Assembly: GCF_001458355.1 (NCBI RefSeq)
Contig: NZ_CYSA01000025.1
Location: 94,579 to 158,578 of the forward strand
From: Thalassovita gelatinovora
Lineage (GTDB): Bacteria > Pseudomonadota > Alphaproteobacteria > Rhodobacterales > Rhodobacteraceae
DNA length: 64,000 nucleotides
Direction: 5' to 3'
Shown here one piece after another: positions 34,237 through 42,618 of this stretch (position 1 is its first letter; the number at the start of each line of letters is the position of its first letter). Below the pieces are notes generated by a model that did not search any database, was not told where the DNA came from, and saw nothing but the letters and a program-made list of their open reading frames with translations. A program made the position numbers and the translations under genes.

Positions 34237-34992
34237 ATGCGTCGCAAGCTGGCAGCGGGAAACTGGAAGATGAATGGCCTGAAGGCCGAACTGGACCAGA
34301 TCGACGCGCTGACAGAAAGACATGCCGATAGCCCTATCGACCTGCTAATCTGCCCGCCTGCGACCCTGATCGCTGCAGCGGTGTCACGGGTGGCCAACGA
34401 TGCGATGATGATCGGCGGTCAGGATTGCCACAGCGAAGTCAGCGGCGCGTTTACCGGCGACATCTCGGCCGCGATGCTGGCCGATGCCGGGGCCGGGGCG
34501 GTGATCTTGGGGCATTCGGAACGGCGCGAGTTGCATCAGGAAAGCGACGAGTTGATCCGTGCCAAGGCCGTCATGGCGCATCAATCCGGCCTGATCACGG
34601 TGGTCTGCGTCGGCGAATCTCTGGCGCAGCGCGAAGCGGCCAGCACGCTCGACATCATCGCCGCTCAACTGGCGGCCTCGGTACCGGACGGCGCGACCGG
34701 GGAAAACATGGTGATCGCCTATGAACCGATCTGGGCCATCGGCACTGGCAAGGTGCCGACGCTGAACCAGATCGGAGAAGTGCATGATTTCATCCGCGCC
34801 CGGCTGGAACAGCGCTTCGGCACGGCTGCGGGGCAATCGATCCGGTTGCTCTATGGCGGTTCGGTCAAACCCGACAACGCCGCCGGTATCTTCACCGTCC
34901 CAAATGTTGATGGTGCTCTTGTCGGTGGCGCTAGCCTGACAGCCGCAGATTTTTCTCCGATCATCGAAGCGTTGAAAGCCGCCGTCAGCTGA
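34237..34992 (+). CDS. tpiA: Triosephosphate isomerase
   Basis: Glycolytic enzyme interconverting dihydroxyacetone phosphate and glyceraldehyde-3-phosphate; 251 aa, cytoplasmic. ATG 34237 is chosen because AAGGAA lies six bases upstream; ATG 34234 is the alternative. Catalytic residues are the Lys in AAGNWKMNG, the His in ILGHSERRE and the Glu in IAYEPIWAIGTGK; the phosphate loop is LYGGSVKPDNA. The gene ends before a bidirectional terminator facing dctM. Confidence 0.98.
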   Translation: MRRKLAAGNWKMNGLKAELDQIDALTERHADSPIDLLICPPATLIAAAVSRVANDAMMIGGQDCHSEVSGAFTGDISAAMLADAGAGAVILGHSERRELHQESDELIRAKAVMAHQSGLITVVCVGESLAQREAASTLDIIAAQLAASVPDGATGENMVIAYEPIWAIGTGKVPTLNQIGEVHDFIRARLEQRFGTAAGQSIRLLYGGSVKPDNAAGIFTVPNVDGALVGGASLTAADFSPIIEALKAAVS

Positions 34993-35076
34993 CCGCGTTT
35001 CATCTTGGTCAAAAACACCCGCGCCAGAGGCCAGAGAAATTATAAACTTTCCCGCCCCGGCATATCGCTAACCATG

Positions 35077-35105
35077 AAAAACGGCACCCTATGGGTGCCG
35101 TTTTC
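35077..35105. terminator. Bidirectional terminator between tpiA and dctM
   Basis: ACGGCACCC (35081-35089), loop TAT, GGGTGCCGT (35093-35101), flanked by AAAA and TTTT, working in both directions for two convergent genes. Confidence 0.85.
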
Positions 35106-35120
35106 CTAACTTTAACCGGA

Positions 35121-36497
35121 TCACTTGGTGATGATTTCGGGCCCCATGATCGCGGTCGGTAAATAGGTGCTGATCCAGGGTATATAGGTCACCATGATCA
35201 GGAAAACGAACAATACCGCCAGAAACGGCAACGCTGCCTTCACCACCCGCATCATCGGCATCCCCGCCACACCCGAGGTGACGAACAGGTTCAGCCCGAC
35301 CGGCGGGGTGATCATGCCGATTTCCATATTGACCACCATGATGATCCCCAGATGAATCGGGTCGATACCCAGCTCGATGGCGATGGGAAAAACCAACGGT
35401 GCCACGATCACGATCAACCCCGAAGGTTCCATGAACTGTCCGCCGATCAGCAAGATCACGTTGACGATTATCAGAAACACGATCGCGCCGAAACCTGCGT
35501 CCAGCATCGCCCCTGCGATCCGTTGCGGGATCTGTTCGTCGGTCAGCACATGTTTGAGGATCAACGCATTGGCAATGATGAACATCAGCGTCACCGTCAA
35601 CTTGCCCGCCTCGAACAGCGTGTCGCGGGTATCGCGGTGGAAGAACGCGGTGATCAGCGCCAGCGGCTTGTCCAGCAGTGTCAGGTTACGTTCGCCCTCG
35701 GGGCGGTTCAACGGCCCCATGTCGCGATAAACGAAGCTGGCGATCAAGAACGCATAAACCGCTGCCACCGCCGCCGCTTCGGTCGGGGTAAAGATGCCGC
35801 CATAAATACCGCCGAGGATGATCACGATCAGGAACAGGCCCCAACCGGCATCGCGTCCAGCTGCGAACACTTCGCCCCAACCCAACCATTCGCCCTTGGG
35901 CAGGTTGCGCATCCGCGCGATGATATAGATCGTGGTCATCAGCATCGTGCCCGCCATCAACCCCGGAATAACACCCGCAAGAAACATCCGCCCAACCGAC
36001 ACATCGGTCGCGCTGGCATAGACCACCATCACGATCGAGGGTGGGATCAGAATACCCAGCGTGCCCGCATTTGCGATCACGCCAGCGGCGAAATCCTTGG
36101 TATATCCGACCTGGCGCATCCCGGCGATCACGATTGATCCGATAGCGACAACGGTGGCCGGGCTTGAACCCGACAACGCGGCGAACATCATGCAGGCAAA
36201 CACGCCCGCAATCGCCAACCCGCCATGGAAATGGCCCACAATGGCAATGGAAAACCGGATGATCCGCCGTGCCACCCCGCCGGTGGACATGAAGGATGAA
36301 GCCAAGATGAAAAACGGGATCGCCAGCAGCGTATAATGGCCTGCCATCGCCTGAAAGAAGCTTTGCGCCACCGAGGCGAGCGAAGTGTCGCTGAGCACCA
36401 GCAGAAACAGGATCGAAGACAGGCCGAGGCTCACCGCGATCGGCACGCCAAGCAACATCAAGCCGACGACCATAGCAAAGAGAGTTGCAACTTCCAT
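35121..36497 (-). CDS. dctM: TRAP transporter large permease subunit (DctM)
   Basis: 458 aa inner-membrane protein with about 12 hydrophobic helices, the ion-coupled translocation channel of a tripartite ATP-independent transporter. Typical motifs: MLLGVPIAVSLGLSSILF, SGSSPATVVAIGSIVIAGM, GTLGILIPPSIVMVVY, FTPTEAAAVAAVYAF and EIGMITPPVGLNLFV. It starts 4 bp after the dctQ stop, and with dctP forms dctPQM. Substrate cannot be read from the permease; the neighbouring DctBD pair points to C4-dicarboxylates. Confidence 0.95.
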   Translation of the reverse strand: MEVATLFAMVVGLMLLGVPIAVSLGLSSILFLLVLSDTSLASVAQSFFQAMAGHYTLLAIPFFILASSFMSTGGVARRIIRFSIAIVGHFHGGLAIAGVFACMMFAALSGSSPATVVAIGSIVIAGMRQVGYTKDFAAGVIANAGTLGILIPPSIVMVVYASATDVSVGRMFLAGVIPGLMAGTMLMTTIYIIARMRNLPKGEWLGWGEVFAAGRDAGWGLFLIVIILGGIYGGIFTPTEAAAVAAVYAFLIASFVYRDMGPLNRPEGERNLTLLDKPLALITAFFHRDTRDTLFEAGKLTVTLMFIIANALILKHVLTDEQIPQRIAGAMLDAGFGAIVFLIIVNVILLIGGQFMEPSGLIVIVAPLVFPIAIELGIDPIHLGIIMVVNMEIGMITPPVGLNLFVTSGVAGMPMMRVVKAALPFLAVLFVFLIMVTYIPWISTYLPTAIMGPEIITK

Positions 36498-36501
36498 CCG
36501 C

Positions 36502-37191
36502 TTACTCCTCGGCGTTCAAACTGCGGACGTCCTCGACGGCATCCTCGGCTTCGTGGCTGACGATCAAACCTTCAGAGGCCCCCGTCAGGATGCGAAAGGT
36601 CGCCTGCAGGAACCGGAATAGAAGCAACCCGGCCCCAATAGGCAACATCGCATAGGGAATGAATCGCGGGATCTTTTCATAGGCTTCGCCTTCGTTGATC
36701 AGCGGTTCGATCCAGCCCAACCACCCCGGAAACGGGATATCGATCACCTCGTACCAAGACCGGTAAGAAGACCGTTTCATTTCTTCGAAACCAAGTGGAA
36801 ACCAGCGCCCTTCTGTCTGCGGCAGGTTGGCGAAATTCGCCCAGTAATCCCAGGCCCCTTTGAAAAGCAGGAACGCATAGACCACGCATAAAAGCCCTGC
36901 GATCACGGCCAACACCCGACGCACAGGTTTATCAAACAGGCTGATCACCGCGTCCACGCCCAGATGCGCGGTGACCTTGACGGCATAGCTGACCCCGAAC
37001 AGTACCAACCATGCAAACAGGAAGGAGGTCATTTCAAGCCCCCAGATCAACCCGGTATTGAAGCCATAGCGCAGTACGACATTGATGAAGGTAATCACGG
37101 TCATCAGCCCAAGGATAAGCGCGATCGCGGTTTCCTCGAATTCGTTGACCACACGGCCCAAGGCCGATTTAGGTTCATAACGATGAGACAT
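36502..37191 (-). CDS. dctQ: TRAP transporter small permease subunit (DctQ)
   Basis: 229 aa, four hydrophobic helices (ETAIALILGLMTVITFINVVL with the following WGLEMTSFLFAWLVLFG; VLAVIAGLLCVVYAFLL; FIPYAMLPIGAGLLLFRF). It is longer than many DctQ proteins because of a roughly 60-residue periplasmic loop between helices 3 and 4 (around WFPLGFEEMKRSSYRSW to EAYEKI). It partners DctM. A hairpin separates it from dctP upstream. Confidence 0.92.
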   Translation of the reverse strand: MSHRYEPKSALGRVVNEFEETAIALILGLMTVITFINVVLRYGFNTGLIWGLEMTSFLFAWLVLFGVSYAVKVTAHLGVDAVISLFDKPVRRVLAVIAGLLCVVYAFLLFKGAWDYWANFANLPQTEGRWFPLGFEEMKRSSYRSWYEVIDIPFPGWLGWIEPLINEGEAYEKIPRFIPYAMLPIGAGLLLFRFLQATFRILTGASEGLIVSHEAEDAVEDVRSLNAEE

Positions 37192-37220
37192 GCAGGTCCC
37201 CTTCCCCGCAAGAGGATATG

Positions 37221-37253
37221 AAAATCCCGGCCCCCTAACATGAGGGCCGGGAT
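37221..37253 (-). terminator. Hairpin between dctP and dctQ (partial terminator / mRNA stabiliser)
   Basis: ATCCCGGCCC (37224-37233) and GGGCCGGGAT (37244-37253) with a 10-base loop; on the minus strand the stem is followed by TTTTC. Position after dctP and before the permease genes suggests it lets more binding protein than permease be made. Confidence 0.75.
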
Positions 37254-37272
37254 CTTTGGCCAGTCAGCCGGT

Positions 37273-38280
37273 TCAGTGTTTGGCGTTAATCGCCTGAGCG
37301 GCAGCGATGTTGCCTTCGCCAACGTCGCCCTTGAACTCTTCCCAGACCGGTTTCATCGTAGCAACCCATGCCTCACGCTGTTCCGGGCTCAGCTGGCGCA
37401 CAACACCGCCCGCATCAATGACCGCTTGTTTGGCTTCCTGGTTCACCTTGAAGGATTCCGAATTTCGCGCGGTGGTGACTTCGTCGATGATCGTGGCCAA
37501 CTGGTCGCGCACGTCATCGGGCAGGCTGTCCCAAAAATCGGTCGAGGTGACCAGAAGATAGTCGATGATGCCGTGGTTGGTTTCGGTGACGCCATCCTGC
37601 ACTTCGAAGAATTTCTGGCCATAGATATTGGACCAGGTATTTTCCTGTCCGTCGACAACGCCGGTCTGCAGCGCACCATAGACTTCCGAAAACGCCATCG
37701 GTTGCGGGCTGCCGCCCAGTGCCGCCATCTGCGCCTTCAACACGTCGGAGCTTTGAACCCGGAACTTCAGCCCGTTTGCGTCAGTCGGTGCATTCAGCGC
37801 CTTGTTGGCCGACATCTGCTTCATACCGTTGTGCCAGAAGGCCAGGCCCAGCAGACCGCGGCGGGTCATCGATTCCTTCATCGCTTGGCCGGTTTCGGAG
37901 TTCTGGAACTCATCGACCGCGTCGATGTTCTTGAACATGAAGGGCAGGTCGAAAATGCGGAACTGCTTGGTGAACTGTTCAAACTTAGACAGCGACGGCG
38001 CGGCCAGCTGCACGTCGCCCTGCAGCATCGCTTCCAGCACCTGGTTGTCGTTATACAGCGTCGAGTTCGGGAAAACCTCCATGCAGACCTTGCCGTCCAT
38101 TTCCTCGTTCACGCGCTTTTCCAGCAGCGTGGCGGCGATCCCTTTGGGATGTTTGTCGGTGTTGGTCACATGCGCGAATTTGATGACGATTTCACCATCG
38201 TCACAAGCGCCAGCGGCCAGAACGGCCGAAGCCGAAACACTCAGCGCCAGCGCGGCAGCGGCTGTGGTTAGGAATTTCAT
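37273..38280 (-). CDS. dctP: TRAP transporter substrate-binding protein (DctP)
   Basis: 335 aa periplasmic binding protein. The start at 38280 gives a clear signal peptide (MKFLTTAAAALALSVSASAV, cleavage near LAAGA) and follows GGGAGGAG. The mature chain shows EIVIKFAHVTNTDKHPKGIAA, VCMEVFPNSTLYND, the substrate carboxylate-binding Arg region GLKFRVQSSDVLKAQMAALG and VDGQENTWSNIY, matching DctP of C4-dicarboxylate TRAP systems (malate, succinate, fumarate) as far as can be judged. Two DctD-type palindromes lie 190-240 bp upstream. Confidence 0.93.
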   Translation of the reverse strand: MKFLTTAAAALALSVSASAVLAAGACDDGEIVIKFAHVTNTDKHPKGIAATLLEKRVNEEMDGKVCMEVFPNSTLYNDNQVLEAMLQGDVQLAAPSLSKFEQFTKQFRIFDLPFMFKNIDAVDEFQNSETGQAMKESMTRRGLLGLAFWHNGMKQMSANKALNAPTDANGLKFRVQSSDVLKAQMAALGGSPQPMAFSEVYGALQTGVVDGQENTWSNIYGQKFFEVQDGVTETNHGIIDYLLVTSTDFWDSLPDDVRDQLATIIDEVTTARNSESFKVNQEAKQAVIDAGGVVRQLSPEQREAWVATMKPVWEEFKGDVGEGNIAAAQAINAKH

Positions 38281-38471
38281 GTCTGTCTCCTCCCGAGAGA
38301 TCTGTTGACGTTTCCTTGCGCCCTCCCCGGGGCGCGGCACCCAGACCTTTCCCAATTCACGCCGGGTGCTCAAGAAAAACTGATCACTTTGTGATAAATC
38401 AAGAAATATATATATATTTCATAATACTAGATGACTGTTTCAATATTGAACGACATGCTGCAAGACAGCAT

Positions 38472-38489
38472 TGTGCGATAAGCCGCACA
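38472..38489. promoter_or_regulatory. DctD-type upstream activator palindrome, site 1
   Basis: TGTGCG-ATAAGC-CGCACA, extended by further matching bases to ATTGTGCG...CGCACAAT. It matches what I recall of the rhizobial DctD binding site (TGTGCG-N6-CGCACA). Confidence 0.65.
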
Positions 38490-38504
38490 ATCGAACGCTG
38501 GAAC

Positions 38505-38522
38505 TGTGCGAAAAACCGCACA
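38505..38522. promoter_or_regulatory. DctD-type upstream activator palindrome, site 2
   Basis: TGTGCG-AAAAAC-CGCACA, starting exactly 33 bp after site 1, about three helical turns, so two dimers could bind on one face. Confidence 0.65.
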
Positions 38523-38607
38523 TCCTTGTTTTAACGACGGTTGGCTCGGCTTACCCGAACTGGGTTTTACACAACCGAAATCCGGCACGAATTTCGGGCA
38601 TTTAGCC

Positions 38608-39831
38608 TTAGCGGAATTCTTCGGGTCTGATGCCACAGCGCGCAAGCTTGTCATAAAATGTTTTGCGCGGAAGCTTCAGCGCCTTGGCCGCCACGCTGGC
38701 CCGGCCTTCGGCCTTGCGCAACGCGGAGATCAGCAAGCTGCGTTCGACCTGCGCCAACTGTTCGGCAAGCCCCAGTTCCTGCGCCGCGACATCGGTATCG
38801 CTCAACCTCAGAACAAAGCGCATCGCCGCGCTCATCAGGGCGCGGGCATTGCCGGGCCAATCCTGCGCCATCAGACGCGAAACCACTTCCGGTCTCACTT
38901 CGGGCGCGTCCAGCCCTGCCTGTTCAGCCGCTTGCGCCACATAGTGCCGAAACAGAACCGGGATGTCTTCGGGCCGTTCAGACAGTGAAGGGATGCGTAC
39001 CATCATCACCTCGACCCGGTAATAGAGATCAGCCTGCAAACGGCCCTCTTCCACTGCTCGCGACAGGTCCTGGGTGGTGCCCGCAATCAACCGGAATCCA
39101 CCCTCTTCCAGCGCGTCGATCAGCGCCATCTGTGCATCCGCCGACAATCCTCCGATATCGTCGATAAACAGTGTCCCGCCCTGCGCCGCCGCAACCACTT
39201 CGACCATTTCAGCCCTGCCCAACGCGGGAGCCGCGCGTTTGACGAAGGGCCCTTTTGCATTCGGGGAACACAAATGCACCACCTCTGCCACCTTGTAGAT
39301 GCCCGATCCCGGTGCGCCGATGATCAGAACATCGGTCCCCGCTCGCGCTGCCGCGCGGACCCGATCGCGCAGCGCCTCGGCCAACTTCGACTGACCAAAC
39401 AACATCCGCGCCGCCGGATCGCCGGTTTCCAGTTGCGCCTTCAGCCGACGATTTTCCAGCACCATGGAACGGGTTTTTATGGCCCGTTCGATCACCGCCA
39501 AAAGATCCCCTGGCGGACAGGGTTTTTCCAGAAATCCGAATGCCCCCTGCCCCATCGCCTTGACCGCCATCGGAATGTCACCTTCACCTGTCAGTAACAC
39601 CACCGGCAATTCGACATCCACGGTCTGGGTATGATCAAGCAGATGAAACCCGTCCCGTCCGGGCATTCGGATATCGGACAGAATGACGCCTTCGAAATTT
39701 TCGGAAATGTGATCCTTGGCTTCGATGAAAGATCCCACCGCAATCGGATGGTGGTCGGCCAATTCCAAGGTCTGGGCCAGCGCCTCGCGCACCGCCACAT
39801 CGTCATCGACCAGCAAAACTTTCCCGATCAT
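38608..39831 (-). CDS. dctD: DctD-like response regulator with degenerate AAA+ domain
   Basis: 407 aa. A receiver domain (about 1-120, KVLLVDDDVAVRE, phospho-acceptor Asp in ILSDIRMPGRDG near residue 53) is followed by an NtrC-type central region and a Fis-like C-terminal helix-turn-helix (RASVAAKALKLPRKTFYDKL). The central domain is degenerate. Walker A reads GAPGSGIYKVAEVVH without its Lys, Walker B is GTLFIDDIGG, and the GAFTGA loop that contacts sigma-54 is absent between FVKRAAPALG and AEMVEV. It should therefore not drive open-complex formation by ATP hydrolysis. DNA binding looks intact. It overlaps dctB by 4 bp. Confidence 0.88.
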   Translation of the reverse strand: MIGKVLLVDDDVAVREALAQTLELADHHPIAVGSFIEAKDHISENFEGVILSDIRMPGRDGFHLLDHTQTVDVELPVVLLTGEGDIPMAVKAMGQGAFGFLEKPCPPGDLLAVIERAIKTRSMVLENRRLKAQLETGDPAARMLFGQSKLAEALRDRVRAAARAGTDVLIIGAPGSGIYKVAEVVHLCSPNAKGPFVKRAAPALGRAEMVEVVAAAQGGTLFIDDIGGLSADAQMALIDALEEGGFRLIAGTTQDLSRAVEEGRLQADLYYRVEVMMVRIPSLSERPEDIPVLFRHYVAQAAEQAGLDAPEVRPEVVSRLMAQDWPGNARALMSAAMRFVLRLSDTDVAAQELGLAEQLAQVERSLLISALRKAEGRASVAAKALKLPRKTFYDKLARCGIRPEEFR

Positions 39832-41579
39832 ACGGTGTCGTCCTCTTTCCAGTATTCCAGTTCTACCGTGAACTTCGCTCCGGTCGCGGCATTGGTTCCG
39901 CGGATATTGCCGCCAAAGCTTTGCACCAGACCATAGGAAATTGACAAACCCAGCCCCATCCCTTCGGAACTGCCCACTGTTTTGGTCGAATAGAAAGGTT
40001 CAAACACTTTGTCGGGCTCCCTGATCCCCGGACCGAAATCGCGGACAGTTACGGATAGGTTTCGACCGGTATCGATACTGATATGGATAGAACGATCATC
40101 CTGGTCCAGCATTGCATCGGCAGCGTTGTTGATCAGATTTACAAAAACCTGGGTCAACCGAACGTCGCCGCCACGGGCATAAACCGCACCGCCACCGGCG
40201 GACGGATCCCAGTTCAGCGTGACCTGATCCGCTTTCAACCGGGCTGCGGTCAGTTCCACCGCCGTTTCGATCACCTGTATCAAATCGACCTTACCCACCG
40301 GTTCGCTTTCATTGCGGGCAAAGGCGCGCAGGTTCTTGATGATCCGCGCCATCCGCGCTGCCATTTCCGAAATGCGGTGCAAGTTCTCCGCAGCCCGCGC
40401 GATCTTGCCTTTGCCGATAAAGGCCGATCCGTTTTCGGCATATTGCTGAATCGCCATCAGCGGCTGATTCAATTCGTGGCTGATCCCGGCGCTCATCTGC
40501 CCCAACGCACTGAGCTTGCCAGCCTGAACCAGATCGGCCTGCGCCTTTTTCAACGCGGTTTCGGCGCTTGTGCGTTCGACGACTTCGTGGCGTAGCGCGA
40601 TATTGGTCGCTGACAATTCCTTGGTACGCTCCTGTACCCTGCTTTCCAGCCTTGCATTGGCTTCTGCCAAGGTGCGCCGGCGTTCCGTGGCCAGAAACAA
40701 AAAGGCCCCAAAGGCCAGAAACACCGCCGCCACGACCGCCGCCTGCAACGCCGCCAACCGCCGCGCCGGGTCGACATCAATCAACGCCTCGGCCCGCATG
40801 CCGATGATCGGCAGATCCTGACGCAGGTGTAAGGCACGGCCTGGCACATAGGGTGACCAATCCGTCAGCCACAATTCATAGCCACTGATATTGCGACTGG
40901 AAAACCCCGGTTCCGGTCCTGTGGGCGGGGCCAGCCGGCCATCCTCCCCCTGCTGCCAAAACAACAACTCGGAACGGTTGGATATGAAAACCTCATTCCG
41001 GTCATCGCTAAAAAACACCGCCGGACGGGCACCGCGCCAGTCGGATTCGACCCGGTCGATATTGGTCATAACCACCAGAACGCCGGCAACCTGCCCCTTT
41101 GTTCCAAAGCTGGGGGCCGCAAAATAATAAACACGGGTTCCGGTGTCCTGGAGGGTCCCGTGACCTTCTCCTAACGCGCCTTGTAGCGCCCGGGAAAAAT
41201 AGTCGGACGCGCCGATATCGACGGGACCGGATTGGTTGGCCGAAGCCAGTATTCGACCATCGGTAGCGGCCAGAAACACATCCATCGCGGCCGTCTTATC
41301 CGCCGATTTTTGCAGCAGATCCAACAATTCGTCGCCCGGTTCGCTTGTCAATGCCGCCTGCACTGCCGGATGATCTGCCGTCAGAACCGCCAATTGCTGA
41401 TAAAGCTGCAATTGACCGGTCAGACGGTCCGTGGCCAGACTAAGATCCGCCTTGCCGCGCTGCGCCAGCTGCGCCAGCGCTTGAACATAACCATAGCGCC
41501 AGACACCGCCGGAAATGGCGATCACGGCCAAAAGAAACAGAACGACGATGATCAGGTGCCGCAACAGCGAAGGTTTCAT
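39828..41579 (-). CDS. dctB: Sensor histidine kinase DctB-like
   Basis: 583 aa membrane sensor. Two membrane spans flank a periplasmic ligand domain: about 8-30 (LIIVVLFLLAVIAISGG) and about 275-300 (LQAAVVAAVFLAFGAFLFLA). The periplasmic part carries GARPAVFFSDDRNEVFISN-like PDC segments seen in DctB, which binds C4-dicarboxylates. A coiled linker leads to HisKA (MSAGISHELNQPLMAIQQY) and HATPase_c (FVNLINNAADAM, VRDFGPGI, EGMGLGLSIS). It is upstream of and overlapping dctD, forming a two-gene operon. Confidence 0.92.
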   Translation of the reverse strand: MKPSLLRHLIIVVLFLLAVIAISGGVWRYGYVQALAQLAQRGKADLSLATDRLTGQLQLYQQLAVLTADHPAVQAALTSEPGDELLDLLQKSADKTAAMDVFLAATDGRILASANQSGPVDIGASDYFSRALQGALGEGHGTLQDTGTRVYYFAAPSFGTKGQVAGVLVVMTNIDRVESDWRGARPAVFFSDDRNEVFISNRSELLFWQQGEDGRLAPPTGPEPGFSSRNISGYELWLTDWSPYVPGRALHLRQDLPIIGMRAEALIDVDPARRLAALQAAVVAAVFLAFGAFLFLATERRRTLAEANARLESRVQERTKELSATNIALRHEVVERTSAETALKKAQADLVQAGKLSALGQMSAGISHELNQPLMAIQQYAENGSAFIGKGKIARAAENLHRISEMAARMARIIKNLRAFARNESEPVGKVDLIQVIETAVELTAARLKADQVTLNWDPSAGGGAVYARGGDVRLTQVFVNLINNAADAMLDQDDRSIHISIDTGRNLSVTVRDFGPGIREPDKVFEPFYSTKTVGSSEGMGLGLSISYGLVQSFGGNIRGTNAATGAKFTVELEYWKEDDTV

Positions 41580-41707
41580 GATCTCAATCTATCGCCGCCG
41601 CGTCCAAAAAGACCAGAACCCAAAGCGATTCATCCTCTGATCTGGAAGTTTGATCGAAAACCATCAATTGCCTGCCCATCGGCCAGTAGCCATGGGGCCG
41701 AGTGCTT

Positions 41708-42169
41708 CTATAACGGCAATTCCGTGGTCGATTTGATTTCCTCCATCGACAGAAGCGCGGTGATGTTGTTCACCTTCACCTCGGAAATCAGCGCCTGATA
41801 AAACGCGTCATAGGCACGCGCATTCTTCACCCGCACTTTCAGGATATAATCGATATCACCCGCCAGCCGGTGCGCTTCCATCACTTCGGGGCGATTGCGC
41901 AAGGCTTGCAGGAATTTGACCTGCCAATCCGCTTCATGTTCGGAGGTGCGGATCAGCACGAAGAAACAGGCTTCAAAACCCAGCTTTTCAGCATCCAGAA
42001 CCACTGTTTGCGGCCCCATGATCCCGGCGTCTCGCATTTTGCGGATACGATTCCAGACCGGGGTCTTAGACGACCCTACCTTGCGGGCGATTTCATCCAG
42101 CGACTGACCGGCATCCCGCTGCAACTCCATCAGGATTTTCCGATCCGTCTGATCCATTCGAACCGACAT
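41708..42169 (-). CDS. Lrp/AsnC family transcriptional regulator divergent from the cys operon
   Basis: 153 aa from ATG 42169 (alternatives upstream at 42187 and downstream at 42157). The N-terminal winged helix-turn-helix reads MDQTDRKILMELQRDAGQSL and ARKVGSSKTPVWNRIRKM; the C-terminal RAM domain contains RTSEHEADWQVKFLQAL and EAHRLAGDIDYILKVRV. It is transcribed away from the sulfate-assimilation genes, starting 147 bp from DUF2849. This arrangement suggests it regulates them, perhaps with a sulfur amino acid as ligand; that is inference. Confidence 0.88.
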   Translation of the reverse strand: MSVRMDQTDRKILMELQRDAGQSLDEIARKVGSSKTPVWNRIRKMRDAGIMGPQTVVLDAEKLGFEACFFVLIRTSEHEADWQVKFLQALRNRPEVMEAHRLAGDIDYILKVRVKNARAYDAFYQALISEVKVNNITALLSMEEIKSTTELPL

Positions 42170-42315
42170 TACACCCCCTTCACCCATTTTGGAACATTAT
42201 CATCATTTTCGCACGTATCACCCGAAGAAATTCCTTTTTCGTTCCGGCGGATGGCGCAATGGGGGGAATATTTTCTATATTCTACACCAAGTCAACCAGA
42301 GGAAAAGATCCTGCC

Positions 42316-42618
42316 ATGGCACGTCCCTTTACGCCCAAAGTCATCACCGCCAATGCCCTGCTGGAAGGCGATGTCGTTTACTTTACCGAAAACGATGACT
42401 GGTCGCCAATGCTGTGCGACGCCGAGGTGATCGAGGACGAAGCCCATGCGCAGATGCGGATGCTGGATGCCGAGCGGCAGCAGGCGCGGATCGTGGGGGC
42501 CTATCTGGCCGATGTGACCAAGGGAACGGATGGTCCCGAACCGACCCATTTCCGCGAGGATTTCCGACGCACCGGTCCCTCGAACTATTTCCACGGCAAA
42601 CAGGCGGAGTTGAGCTGA
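42316..42618 (+). CDS. DUF2849 protein, first gene of sulfate reduction operon
   Basis: 100 aa, start at ATG 42316. It begins ARPFTPKVITANALLEGDVVYFT and ends PTHFREDFRRTGPSNYFHG, the DUF2849 pattern. It always travels with sulfite reductase genes in alphaproteobacteria as I recall; its function is unknown. Its TGA overlaps the ATG of the sulfite reductase gene by one base. In many relatives a siroheme synthase (cysG) gene precedes it; here none is present upstream. Confidence 0.82.
   Translation: MARPFTPKVITANALLEGDVVYFTENDDWSPMLCDAEVIEDEAHAQMRMLDAERQQARIVGAYLADVTKGTDGPEPTHFREDFRRTGPSNYFHGKQAELS

Larger units (their letters stand above)
38281..38607. other. dctP promoter region
   Basis: 327 bp between dctP and the dctBD operon. 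It contains two TGTGCG-N6-CGCACA palindromes (separate entries), an ATCAC-TTT-GTGAT palindrome (38383-38395) and a very AT-rich run near 38398-38430. I find no convincing -24/-12 sigma-54 promoter. Confidence 0.5.

Noticed and set aside
35084-35098. GCACCC-TAT-GGGTGC as a fifth satD-type operator
   Set aside because: The spacer is 3 instead of 6 bases and the sequence is fully explained as the stem of the tpiA-dctM terminator.
38398-38430. AT-rich run upstream of dctP as a replication or integration site
   Set aside because: It is short, without iterons or flanking repeats; more simply an AT-rich promoter region.
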